Shown: piece by piece, positions 42,681 to 53,252 of the stretch
How the letters are laid out: the number at the start of each line of letters is the position of its first letter
Position numbering within the stretch: the first letter of the stretch is position 1
Assembly (NCBI GenBank): GCA_900315835.1
Contig: ONAR01000001.1
Coordinates: 1-64,000 of the forward strand
Direction of reading: 5' to 3'
Length of the DNA stretch: 64,000 nt
Source: an uncultured Prevotella sp.
GTDB taxonomy: Bacteria > Bacteroidota > Bacteroidia > Bacteroidales > Bacteroidaceae
Notes under the pieces: generated by a model
Seen by the model: only the letters and a program-made list of their open reading frames with translations
What the model was told of the DNA's origin: nothing
The model's database searches: none
Position numbers and translations under genes: made by a program

Positions 42681-44190
42681 TTAGTCCTCGTCCTCAAACC
42701 TCCGGTCGCGTCCGAACTTATTGCCGCCGTGGTTTTTGCTGCCTTTGAACGAGGAGCGCTTGAAGTCGCTCTTGCCTTTGTAGCCGCCGCGGTCGCTGCG
42801 CTTGAAATCGCCGTGGCCCTTCTTTGCGCGGTCGAAGCTCTTCTTGTAGTCGTCGCGGCTGTCGTCATCGTCGAAGTTCTTGCTGGTGAAGTGCTGGCGC
42901 GTCTCGGGCTTGTAGGTGTGGAATTTGAACGAACGGATGTCGCCCTCCTCATTGGCCTCCTCGGCGGCGAGACGCTCCTTGAACTCGCGGTTCTTCTTGA
43001 ACCGGTGCTTTTGCGCCATCTCGCGCTTCTCTTCCTCGGTCTTCACGACGCCACCCTCCTGGCGGAAGGTCTTCATCTTACCGCTGAACATGGTGTACTT
43101 GCGGAACTCGCATTCAAGCGAACCGTTGTACAATGGTATCTTGATGCTGGGCTTGAGGCCAATCTGTTCGAAGCATTCCTCGCGATAGCTGAGCACCCAC
43201 GCCTCGTTGCCGTCGAAGGCATGCTTCAGCCGGTCGCCAATCATGCGGTAGGTGCCGAGCAGGTCGGGCGTCGAGATGCGCTCGCCGTAGGGCGGATTCA
43301 TCACGATGATGCTCTTCTCGGCGGGCTTCTTGAAATCCTTGAAGTCCTGCTGCTCGACGGTGATATCCTTCGACAGTCCGGCGGCCTTCACGTTGAGTCG
43401 TGCGGTGTTGACGGCCTTCATGTCGATGTCGTAGGCGTAGATGTGGTGCTCGAACGGGCGCTCCTCGCTGTCGTCGTTGTAGATGCGCTCGAAGAGATCG
43501 GCGTCGAAGTCGGGCCATTTCTCAAAGGCGAACTCCTTGCGGAAGACGCCGGGCGAGATGTTGCGCGCGATGAGTGCGGCCTCGATGGCGATGGTGCCTG
43601 AGCCGCACATCGGGTCGATGAGGTCGCAGTCGCCCTTCCACCCCGTTATCATGATCATGCCGGCGGCCAGCACCTCGTTGAGGGGCGCCTCGACGCTCTC
43701 CTGCCGGTAGCCACGGCGGTGAAGGCTCTCACCGCTCGAGTCGAGGCAGAGCGTGGCATCGTCGTCGGCGATGTGGATGTGGAGACGGATGTCGGGGTTG
43801 CTCAGCGAGATATTGGGGCGGTTGCCCGTCTTCTCGCGGAACTGGTCGACGATGGCGTCTTTCACCTTGTAGCTGACGAAGTGGGAATTGCGGAATTCCT
43901 CGGAATAGACCACGGAGTCGACGGCGAAGGTCTTGCCCTCTTTGATGTATTGGCTCCAGTCGATTTCCTTCACCTTATTATATACGTCTTCTGCCGAGCG
44001 GGCCTTGAAGTGCTTGATGGGCTTCAGCACGCGTATGGCGGTGTGCAACTGAAAGTTGGCACGGTACATCATTTCCTTGTCTCCGGTAAACGATACCATG
44101 CGGCGGCCAATCTGCACGTTGTTGGCGCCCAGCTGGGTGAGCTCCTGAGCCAGGACGGGTTCCAGGCCCATGAAGGTCTTGGCAATGAGT

Positions 44191-44207
<17 letters not shown>
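42681..44207 (-). CDS. RlmL-like 23S rRNA (guanine-N2) methyltransferase with basic tail
   Basis: A THUMP-domain class I methyltransferase acting on rRNA guanine N2. An N-terminal ferredoxin-like/THUMP part covers about residues 1-160. The methyltransferase domain has LIDPMCGSGTIAIEAALIAR (SAM site) and IIVMNPPYGERIS (the NPPY catalytic motif). After about residue 385 the protein has a long charged extension ending in Gly/Arg/Lys/Phe-rich sequence (SDRGGYKGKSDFKRSSFKG) and an acidic end, resembling an RNA-binding RGG tail. It lacks the RlmK half of the E. coli fusion. Its start overlaps the cysE end by 17 bases. Confidence 0.88.
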
Positions 44208-45195
<988 letters not shown>

Positions 45196-45218
45196 CGATG
45201 ATGTACGTATATCGTGGG

Positions 45219-45226
45219 CAAAGTTA
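45219..45226 (-). promoter_or_regulatory. -7 promoter box for cysE
   Basis: The minus strand reads TAACTTTG, 23 bases before the start codon. Confidence 0.5.
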
Positions 45227-45402
45227 ATAAAAAGAAATGTAACACCGATGCTTTTCTTGAAAAAACGTTAGAATAATGGGCAAGGCACACGGTAGCAAGA
45301 TGCCGATCTCTTTCCAAGGGCTTGGTCTGTAAAAAAGATGACGCTCAAAAACATGCTGTGAAGATTTCTCCCAAAGAGAGTCGGTTTCTCGCCTTTTATT
45401 TG

Positions 45403-45410
45403 TACCTTTG
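45403..45410 (+). promoter_or_regulatory. -7 promoter box for the MFS permease
   Basis: TACCTTTG lies 48 bases before the start at 45459, with TTTC near 45384 in the -33 region. Confidence 0.5.
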
Positions 45411-45458
45411 CCCTGTCAATCTCAATGACCAAAGACTTATTATGAAGCGGATATTAGC

Positions 45459-46652
45459 TTGCAGATGATGATAGAGAAAGATTATAAAAGGACGAAATGG
45501 GCGTGTTACCTGGGATTCGTGACCCAGGCTATTGTGGCTAACTTCACGCCCCTGCTGTTTATCGATTTCCATCGGGAGTATGACATCCCGATAGCCCGTC
45601 TGGCCCTTATCCCGGCCGTGTTTTATGTTGTGCAGCTGTTCACCGACTTTCTCTGTGCCAAGTTCAAGAACCTTAACTACCGCCGCAGCATCATCATCTC
45701 CGAAATTGCCTCGGCATTTGGGCTTATCGGCCTGACATTTCTGCCAGCCCTCTTCTCTGACCCCCTTGTCGGCATCCTCATCAGCGTCTGCATCTATGCC
45801 GTAGGCAGCGGACTTATCGAAGTGCTCTGCAGCCCCATCATCGAGGCCTGTCCGTTCCCCAACAAAGGAAGTATGATGAGCATGCTGCATTCGTTCTACT
45901 GCTGGGGAGCTGCAGGCGTTATCCTGGGCTCAACACTCTTCTTCACTCTTTTTGGGTTGGACAACTGGCGCATCTTAGCCTGCCTTTGGGCTATCATACC
46001 GCTCTACAACATTATGAATTTCGCTACTTGTCCCATCGAGCCCATCGTCGAGGGCTCTGAGGGCATGAGCATGATGCAGTTGCTCAGCAGCCGCACGTTC
46101 TGGCCTTTCCTCATACTGATGATTGCCGCGGGCGCCTCCGAGAGTACCATGGCCCAGTGGGCATCTGCGTTTGCAGAAGCCTCGTTGGGAGTAGACAAGG
46201 CTGTTGGCGACCTCGCCGGCCCTTGCGGCTTTGCCCTCTGCATGGGACTGGGACGTCTCTGGTATGGTAAGCGGGGCCAACACCTCGACCTCTCTTCCTA
46301 TATGACCACGGCGGGTGTCATCTGCTTTGCCGCCTATCTCGTTGCCGCCCTCTCGTCGGTTCCCATCATTGCTTTCATCGGTTGCATGGTCAGCGGCCTG
46401 GCCGTCGCCATCATGTGGCCCGGCTCCATCAGTCTCACCTCGAAAAGCATCCCGGGTGGCGGCACAGCCCTTTTTGCCCTCCTCGCCCTCGGCGGCGATG
46501 CTGGTGGCACACTTGGACCCTCGCTTGCAGGTCTGGCCATCGGCTCCTGTGCCAACAGCATTCAGAGCGGACTGCTCGCGGCATCCCTGTTTCCCTTATT
46601 GCTCGTAGTCAGCCTGCTCTTTATTCAATCGGTCAGGTCTAAACAGCATTGA
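45459..46652 (+). CDS. Major facilitator superfamily permease
   Basis: A 397-residue inner-membrane transporter with about 12 helices (LGFVTQAIVANFTPLLFIDF; SMLHSFYCWGAAGVILGSTL; LSSVPIIAFIGCMVSGLAVA). The segment GFALCMGLGRLWYGKRGQ fits the MFS loop 8-9 region. It resembles the FucP-like or sugar-MFS branch only loosely; the substrate is unknown. The start may be 45459, 45465 or 45468, since three Met codons are close together. It stands alone with its own promoter and is convergent with the large activase gene. Confidence 0.85.
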   Translation: MQMMIEKDYKRTKWACYLGFVTQAIVANFTPLLFIDFHREYDIPIARLALIPAVFYVVQLFTDFLCAKFKNLNYRRSIIISEIASAFGLIGLTFLPALFSDPLVGILISVCIYAVGSGLIEVLCSPIIEACPFPNKGSMMSMLHSFYCWGAAGVILGSTLFFTLFGLDNWRILACLWAIIPLYNIMNFATCPIEPIVEGSEGMSMMQLLSSRTFWPFLILMIAAGASESTMAQWASAFAEASLGVDKAVGDLAGPCGFALCMGLGRLWYGKRGQHLDLSSYMTTAGVICFAAYLVAALSSVPIIAFIGCMVSGLAVAIMWPGSISLTSKSIPGGGTALFALLALGGDAGGTLGPSLAGLAIGSCANSIQSGLLAASLFPLLLVVSLLFIQSVRSKQH

Positions 46653-46691
46653 TTGGATCTGGAATTCAGGATAACAGGCAAAGGCCCGTCA

Positions 46692-49600
46692 CTATGCGAT
46701 GCTGTCGAGGAACAGCAGCAGACGGTTGGTGACGTTGACCGCCGATACGCCGGAATCGAAGTCGAGCGAGACGAGGTTGAGCTGCGGGAAGCGCTCCTTG
46801 AGCTTCTTCTCGATGCCCTTCGAGATGATGTGGTTGGCGATGCAACCGAAGGGCTGCAGGCTCGCGACATTGTTCACGCCCTGCTTCACCATGCTGATGA
46901 CGTCGCTCGGCAACAGCCAACCCTCACCGAACTGTGCGGCAAGCGATACCACGCCGTTCACCTCCTTGGCATCGTCGAAGATGTTGGTGAACGGCCGGAA
47001 GTAGCGGAAGCGTGAGGCCAGACGGTTCATCTTCTGCTCGCGGCGCCAGATGAGGCTGTAGATGCTCTTGACGAGGAAGTCGGGCACATTGGTGCATTTC
47101 AGTCCCATGTGCTTCTGCACGATGACGTTGACGAAGTCCTGCAGGAAGAACGGCGTGAGCAGTGGCGGCACCACCTCGCAGCCGTGGTCGATGATCTTCT
47201 TGGCGAGGAACTGATGAGCGAAGGGGTTGAACTTCAGGAAAATCTCGCCGACGATGCCCACGGCGGGCACCTCCTTGTCGGCCGTGATGGCGTCGAACTC
47301 GGCGGCGCCCTTGCTGATGAGGTCCATCAGTCCGGCGGGATTGTTCTCGCTGATGGGCTTGGCGGCTGCGGTGAGGTATTTGTCGCGCAGCTCCTCGGCC
47401 TTGTTGGCGAATTTTCCACCTATTATATATGCATCCTTCTTGAGGCGGCTCACGGCACCGTGGTAGAACTTTGAGATGACGTCGCCATAGAGCAGGGTGG
47501 TGGCGATGATGGGCGCCATCTTCATCCATGGCACGTCGAGGGCCTCGCTCTGTTCCTTATCCTCTGAGGCGTTGGGTGATACGCCGAGCGTGATGAGCGG
47601 CACGTCGTTGAAGCCGTTGGCGTTCATGGCGCGGCGGATGAGTGCGGCGTAGTTGGTGGCGCGGCATTGGCCGCCGGTCTGACTCATTACGGCAGCCACC
47701 TTCGTCGGGTCGTAGCGGCCCGAGCGCAAGGCTTTGACGAAGTCGCCCACGATGAGCGTGGCGGGGTAGCATACCTCGTTGTTGGCGTATTTCAAACCCA
47801 GTTCGGCGCTCTCCTGGTCGCTTGGCGGCAGCACCTCGACATCCCAACCGATGAGACGGCAGAGGGGCGGCAGCAGCGGGGTGAGGTATTCGGTGAAATA
47901 AGGAGCAAGAATCTTGCGGTTGTATTGGGCACCCGGCGCAGCGGTCGGAGCCAGCTGATGTTCGGCCTCGGTGGTGGTGCGGCGGTTGCCGCTGTCGGCC
48001 GAGAGGCTCTCGATGAGCGAGCGCACGCGCAGCTTCAGCGAACCGATGTTGCTCACGTCGTCAATCTTCAGCAGGGTGTAGGGCTTGCCGTGGTCCTTCA
48101 TGATGCTGCGTATCTCATCTTGAATGAATGAGTCGGGACCGCAGCCGAAGGAGGTCATCTGTACGAAGTGGACGTCGTCGGGCTGCTGGGCGCACCACTG
48201 GCCCGACTTGATGATGCGGTTCATGTAAGCCCACTGGCGTACGAGGTAGGTCTCGCCGGTGCCGGTCTGCATGTCGCCGCGCACGATGTCGTCGGAGATG
48301 ACGTTGACGCCGAGTGCGGCAATCATCTCCGACAGCTTGTGTTGGATGAGCGGGTCGGTGTGGTAAGGGCGTCCGGCCAAGAGAATGGTCAAGTGGTGCT
48401 CGCGCCGGCTCTCGGCCAATATCTCGACATCTTTCTGATGAACTGCGGCAACGTAGTCGTTCTGCGCCTTGACGGCAGCCTCGTAGGCGGCCTTACGCAG
48501 GGAGCGCTTCACGCCATAGGTGTGGAGGAAGGTGTCGATTTGCTTACGTAGCAGTTTCTCGTCGCGGAAATTGATGACGGGCGACACCACCTCGTTGTTC
48601 AGCTTCATGGCCGAGCGGATGACGTCGCTGTAAGCCGATACGATGGGGCAGTTGTAGGAGTTGATGTTGCGGCTGTCGTCCTGATGCTCAAACACGACGT
48701 AGGGCATGAAGATGAAGCGCTCGACGCTGTCGGGCAGCAGGCTCAGTTCCTCGTCGAGCTCCTTGACGTGGCTGTGGACGAGTTTGGCGGGGAAGCAGAT
48801 GTTGTCGCTCATCACCGTACCGAGTGCCGTCTCATAGCTGCGGAAGGTGCTCTCCTTGCTCAGCCTCACGTCGAAGCCGGCGGTGGTGAACAGCGCATGC
48901 CAGAAGGGGAAGTCCTCGTACATGTTGAGTACGCGGGGAATGGCCACGACGGGTTTGCTCTCAGCGGGCTGCGGCTCATCGGCGCGGTCGAAGAGCAGGT
49001 GGTATTTGAAGGGATAGATATTCTCGCCCTTGACATCGTGCTTGCCCTTGTTGGTGAACACGCGCTCGCATTTGTTGCCTGAATAGAAGCGACGGCCGCC
49101 GGCGAACTTATACATCGTAACGAAGCAGTGGTTCTCGCAGCCCTTGCAGTTGAGCTGGCGCGTATCGTAAGCCGACATGGCGAGCAGGTCGTCGATGGTC
49201 TTGTCGGCAGCATCGGTCTTGTCAGCGGTGGCCTCAGTAGCGCTGTCGGCGGTGGCGATGCTGTGGAGTGCGCAACCGTAGGCGCCCATCATCTCGGGGA
49301 TATTGCTGCGGGCCACACGGGTGTCGGTGAGCAGTTCGAAGGCGCGCACCACGGAGTCGTTCTTCATGGTGCCGCCCTGTACGACGATGTGGCCGCCGAG
49401 GTCGTCGTTGCCGCGCAGCTTCAGCACCTTGTAGAGGCAGTTGCGCACGACGGAGTAAGACAGTCCGGCGGCGATGTCCTGAATGGTGGCGCCCTCACGC
49501 AGCACCTGCTTCACCTTGGAGTTCATAAATACCGTGCAGCGGGTGCCGAGGTCGCAGGGCTTGTCGGCTTCGCAAGCCAGCCGCGCGAAGTCGTCAATCT

Positions 49601-51110
49601 TATAACCCAGTCCGCGGGCGAAGGTCTGGATGAATGTACCGCAGCCCGACGAGCAGGCTTCGTTGAGCTCCATGCGGGTGACGGCGCCGTGGTCGACGAA
49701 GATGGCCTTCATGTCTTGGCCGCCGATGTCGAGGATGAAGCTCACCTGCGGCATCAGCCTTGCGGCGGCGCGGTAGTGGGCCATGGTCTCGATGATGCCC
49801 TGGTCAAGACCGAACGCGGCCTTGATGAGTTCCTCGCCGTAGCCCGTCGAGCAGGAGCCGACGATGTGGAGCGTGGCCCCGGCGTCGGCGGCCTTGGCCT
49901 TGAGACGCTTCAGCCCCTCTTCGGCGGCATGAATGGGGTTGCCGAGGTTCATCGAGTAGTCGGTGAAGATAATCTGCCCCTTACGGTCGCCTCTGGCGCG
50001 CACGGCGATGATCTTTGTGGTCGTCGAACCGGAGTCGATGCCGATGGTGACATATTCGTCACCGGCTTCCATGGGGTAGACGGGTGTGGCGTATTGCGCT
50101 TTGTCATTGAGCCAGGCCTGATGGTCGGCCTCAGAGGTGAAGAGCGGTTGCAGCTCGTCGTCTTCGTTGGCGGAAGATGAGGCATCATCGTTAGCGCAAG
50201 TGGTGCTGCATGAAGCGTTGCATGAAGTGGTCGCGCTTGCGGGTTCGGCGTCGTGTTGCGGCTTGTGGGCTATGGCGTCGGAGAAATGGCGGATGAGTGC
50301 GGATAGGGTAGTGGTGTGGGCTTCGTCGGCGGCTGCGGCTCTGATGGCGCAGCCCAGGGCGGGGATGAGGTTACCTTCCTTGAGTACGATGAAGTCGTCG
50401 AGCGAGAGTTGGAGATAGTCGGCGAAGGCCTTGCGCAGGGCGGGGAGGAAGGTGAGCGGTCCGCCGCAGAGCAGGATGGGGGCGGAGAAGTCGCAGCCGT
50501 GGCTGAGCGTGGTGACCGTCTGCACGGCGATGCTGTGGAAGATGCTCGCAGCGATATCGCTCTCGGGCAGGTTGCGCGACATAAGGTTCTGGATGTCGGT
50601 CTTGGCGAATACGCCGCATCGGGCGGCCATCGGGTAGAGGTGGGTCGACTTCATGGCGAGGTCGTTCATCTGCTGGTTGCTGCAGCCCATGAGCACCGAC
50701 ATCTGGTCGATGAAGGCACCCGTACCACCGGCGCAGTTGCCGTTCATGCGCAGCTCCATCGACTTGCCGTTGAAGAACACCACTTTGGCGTCCTCACCGC
50801 CGATATCGATGAGCGCCTTGGCCTCGGGATAACGGTTGCGGGCGAAGACGGTGGCCGCTACGACCTCCTGTACGAATGCGGCGCCCAACTGCTCGGCCGT
50901 GGACATGCCCACCGAACCGGTGACGCACAGACTCAGGCGGATGTCGCCCAACTTACCGGCGATATCGTTGAGATATTCGCTCACCAATTCGGCAACCTTA
51001 GCATTGTGGCGCTCGTAGCGTGAATAAACCATGCGATTGTCTTGGTCAAGCACGGCAATCTTCGCAGTGGTTGACCCAACGTCAATACCTACTCTGTAGA
51101 GGTCCTTCAT
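46692..51110 (-). CDS. Giant fused 2-hydroxyacyl-CoA dehydratase/activase family protein
   Basis: A 1472-residue protein. It holds two BadF/BcrA-type ATPase domains: residues 1-268 (VGIDVGSTTAKIAVLD; LIDIGGEDAKVVFFNG; GNCAGGTGAFIDQ) and about 345-620 (IGIDSGSTTTKIIAVR; ILDIGGQDMKAIFV; EACSSGCGTFIQ). The linker (about 280-330) is Cys/Ser/Asp-rich (TSCNASCSTTCAND). A Cys motif near 650 (LNCKGCENHCFVTMYKF) precedes DUF2229 and HgdB-like parts (LLAGRPYHTDPLIQH near 912; SQTGGQCRATNYAALIRRAM). In relatives the ATPase dimer holds a 4Fe-4S cluster and drives an electron into the dehydratase. The substrate is unknown. The minus-strand -7 box is at 51150-51157. Confidence 0.88.
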   Translation of the reverse strand: MKDLYRVGIDVGSTTAKIAVLDQDNRMVYSRYERHNAKVAELVSEYLNDIAGKLGDIRLSLCVTGSVGMSTAEQLGAAFVQEVVAATVFARNRYPEAKALIDIGGEDAKVVFFNGKSMELRMNGNCAGGTGAFIDQMSVLMGCSNQQMNDLAMKSTHLYPMAARCGVFAKTDIQNLMSRNLPESDIAASIFHSIAVQTVTTLSHGCDFSAPILLCGGPLTFLPALRKAFADYLQLSLDDFIVLKEGNLIPALGCAIRAAAADEAHTTTLSALIRHFSDAIAHKPQHDAEPASATTSCNASCSTTCANDDASSSANEDDELQPLFTSEADHQAWLNDKAQYATPVYPMEAGDEYVTIGIDSGSTTTKIIAVRARGDRKGQIIFTDYSMNLGNPIHAAEEGLKRLKAKAADAGATLHIVGSCSTGYGEELIKAAFGLDQGIIETMAHYRAAARLMPQVSFILDIGGQDMKAIFVDHGAVTRMELNEACSSGCGTFIQTFARGLGYKIDDFARLACEADKPCDLGTRCTVFMNSKVKQVLREGATIQDIAAGLSYSVVRNCLYKVLKLRGNDDLGGHIVVQGGTMKNDSVVRAFELLTDTRVARSNIPEMMGAYGCALHSIATADSATEATADKTDAADKTIDDLLAMSAYDTRQLNCKGCENHCFVTMYKFAGGRRFYSGNKCERVFTNKGKHDVKGENIYPFKYHLLFDRADEPQPAESKPVVAIPRVLNMYEDFPFWHALFTTAGFDVRLSKESTFRSYETALGTVMSDNICFPAKLVHSHVKELDEELSLLPDSVERFIFMPYVVFEHQDDSRNINSYNCPIVSAYSDVIRSAMKLNNEVVSPVINFRDEKLLRKQIDTFLHTYGVKRSLRKAAYEAAVKAQNDYVAAVHQKDVEILAESRREHHLTILLAGRPYHTDPLIQHKLSEMIAALGVNVISDDIVRGDMQTGTGETYLVRQWAYMNRIIKSGQWCAQQPDDVHFVQMTSFGCGPDSFIQDEIRSIMKDHGKPYTLLKIDDVSNIGSLKLRVRSLIESLSADSGNRRTTTEAEHQLAPTAAPGAQYNRKILAPYFTEYLTPLLPPLCRLIGWDVEVLPPSDQESAELGLKYANNEVCYPATLIVGDFVKALRSGRYDPTKVAAVMSQTGGQCRATNYAALIRRAMNANGFNDVPLITLGVSPNASEDKEQSEALDVPWMKMAPIIATTLLYGDVISKFYHGAVSRLKKDAYIIGGKFANKAEELRDKYLTAAAKPISENNPAGLMDLISKGAAEFDAITADKEVPAVGIVGEIFLKFNPFAHQFLAKKIIDHGCEVVPPLLTPFFLQDFVNVIVQKHMGLKCTNVPDFLVKSIYSLIWRREQKMNRLASRFRYFRPFTNIFDDAKEVNGVVSLAAQFGEGWLLPSDVISMVKQGVNNVASLQPFGCIANHIISKGIEKKLKERFPQLNLVSLDFDSGVSAVNVTNRLLLFLDSIA

Positions 51111-51149
51111 GTGTCTCGTCTCCTTGTCTCCTTAGTCTTTTTAAGATTG

Positions 51150-51157
51150 CAAAGGTA
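51150..51157 (-). promoter_or_regulatory. -7 promoter box for the activase fusion
   Basis: The minus strand reads TACCTTTG, 39 bases before the start codon. In the 345-base gap 51111-51455 the other element is the orphan SusC signal peptide at 51370. Confidence 0.5.
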
Positions 51158-51369
51158 CGAAGTTTTCTATACTCGTGTAAACTATTTATATTTTTTTAGT
51201 ACCGCGAGTTCGCGAATAAGACATAAATAGTGCGTTTCGCTGCCATTCCCGACGTAGCGGAAGCGCAAGACCGAGAAAGCGGAAGAACAATACCAGGATG
51301 ACGGCAAAGGAATAGATGAGATGAGGCAAGAGATGTTTGAAACTTTAATAAAAAAATAGTATATAGTAT

Positions 51370-53234
51370 ATGGAGAGAAGGATTTTAATGCTTTTAGTCG
51401 TGGCGCTGACCGCCATTACCTGCGCCTTTACGCAAGTAAGTACGGCGACGGTCTCGTGACTGGCGTGCTGCGCCCCAATGGCAAGGGCGACAACTATGTC
51501 CAGGACGACCTGCTGACTTACAATAAGAGCAAGAGCAACGCTTTCGGCTTTGCCGCTTACTCCGACTTCACCTTCCTGCGCGACTTCAAGCTCACGCTCA
51601 ACGTCAACGTCTACGACACCGAGAACCGCTCAATGACAGGCGCATCGCCCGATTACGGCTACAATGGTTCAACGGGCGGATACCTCAGCACCTACAGCTA
51701 CCGCACCTATTCGGTCAACACCCAGCAGCTGCTCAACTGGTCGCGCAGTTTCGGCAAGCACTCCCTCTACCTGCTGTTCGGTCACGAATACACCCGCGAC
51801 TACGACGGTACCTTGGGCGCCGCCAAGCACAACATCGTCAACTACGCCGCCAACAAGGAGCTGGCCGGAGCCGTGACGATGCTCTCAACTGACGGTTACT
51901 CCTCTACTTATAACGTGGAGGGTTACTTCTTCCGCGCCAACTACGACTACGACAGCCGCTATTTCGCCTCGTTCTCCTACCGCCGCGACGGCAGCTCACG
52001 CTTCGACCCCGATTACCGGTGGGGTAACTTCTGGTCGCTCGGCGGGGCGTGGATCATCAACAAGGAGCGTTGGTTCCCCAAGAACAACTGGATTGATGAG
52101 CTCAAGCTCAAGGCCAGCTACGGTGAGCAGGGCAACGACAACATCGGCGACTTCCGCTATATCGACTTCTATAACATCAGTTCTGTAGGCGGCGAGGCTG
52201 CCCTCGACTTCTCGGCTAAGGGAAAGAACGACATCACTTGGGAGAAGAACGGCAACTTCAACGCAGGTATCGACTTCACGCTTTTCAACCACCGGTTGTC
52301 GGGTAGCGTGGAATACTACCACCGCAAGACCACCGACATGCTGCTGTGGGTCACTACGCCTACCTCCATCGGCTACAGCGGTTACTACGACAATGTGGGC
52401 GATATGGTCAACAAAGGCATCGAGCTCTCGCTCAACGGCGACGTCATCCGCACGCGCAACGTAACGTGGAGCCTCGACCTCAACCTCTCGCACAACAAGA
52501 ACGAGGTGACCTACATGCCCGCCGAGAACAAGACGGCGCAGTCGGACGGCTACTACGGCTACAGCTCCAGCTACAACTTCATCGGCGAGGGCCTGCCGCT
52601 CTACACGTGGTACATTCCGAAGTATGCCGGCGTCGACAGTCAGGGCCGCAGCACGTGGTATGTGAAGAATACCGATGGCACCGAGTCGACCACCTATGAC
52701 TATTCCAAGGCCTCGTATTATGTCTGCGACGACGCCAACCCCGACGTCTACGGCGGCTTCGGCACCAGCCTGAAGGTCTATGACTTCGACCTCAGCTGCA
52801 GCTTCATCTACAGTCTCGGCGGCAAGGGCCTCGACTACGGCTACATGTCGCTCATGGGGTCGCCCACCTCGTCGTCGGAGCGCGGCAACCTGCACAAGGA
52901 CCTGTACAACGTATGGAGCGCCGACAACACCAGCAGCGACATTCCCCGCTTCCAGTATATGGATGAGGGCAGCAGCTATGTCTCCGACCGCTTCCTGACC
53001 AACTCGTCGTCGCTCACGCTGAAGAACGTCAGCCTCGGCTACACCCTGCCCAAGGACTGGATTAAGCCGCTCGGCCTGACCAGTGTGCGCGTCTACTGCA
53101 GTGCCGATAACGTGTATTACTGGACCAAGCGCAAGGGCTACGACCCACGTTCGGCCATCAACGGATTGGTGCAGGCGTCCAACACGTTCCAGCCTATCCG
53201 CAGCATCTCGGGTGGTATCACGGTGAAATTCTAA
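51370..53234 (+). pseudogene. SusC/RagA-type TonB-dependent transporter, broken by an internal deletion
   Basis: ATG 51370 starts a typical signal peptide (MERRILMLLVVALTAITCAF then TQ), but this frame stops after seven more residues (TGA near 51457). The SusC barrel reads in another frame, already in YASKYGDGLVTGVLRPNGKG from about 51429, and continues to the C-terminal strand ISGGITVKF at 53234. The carboxypeptidase-like domain, TonB box, plug and first strands, about 400 residues, are absent. The best reading is a deletion of about 1.2 kb that fused signal-peptide codons to mid-barrel codons out of frame near 51425-51440. The remaining 592-codon frame could start at GTG 51456 but would lack export signals. 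SusD follows after 18 bases. Confidence 0.8.
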
Positions 53235-53252
53235 CTTAATCAACGCACTGAT

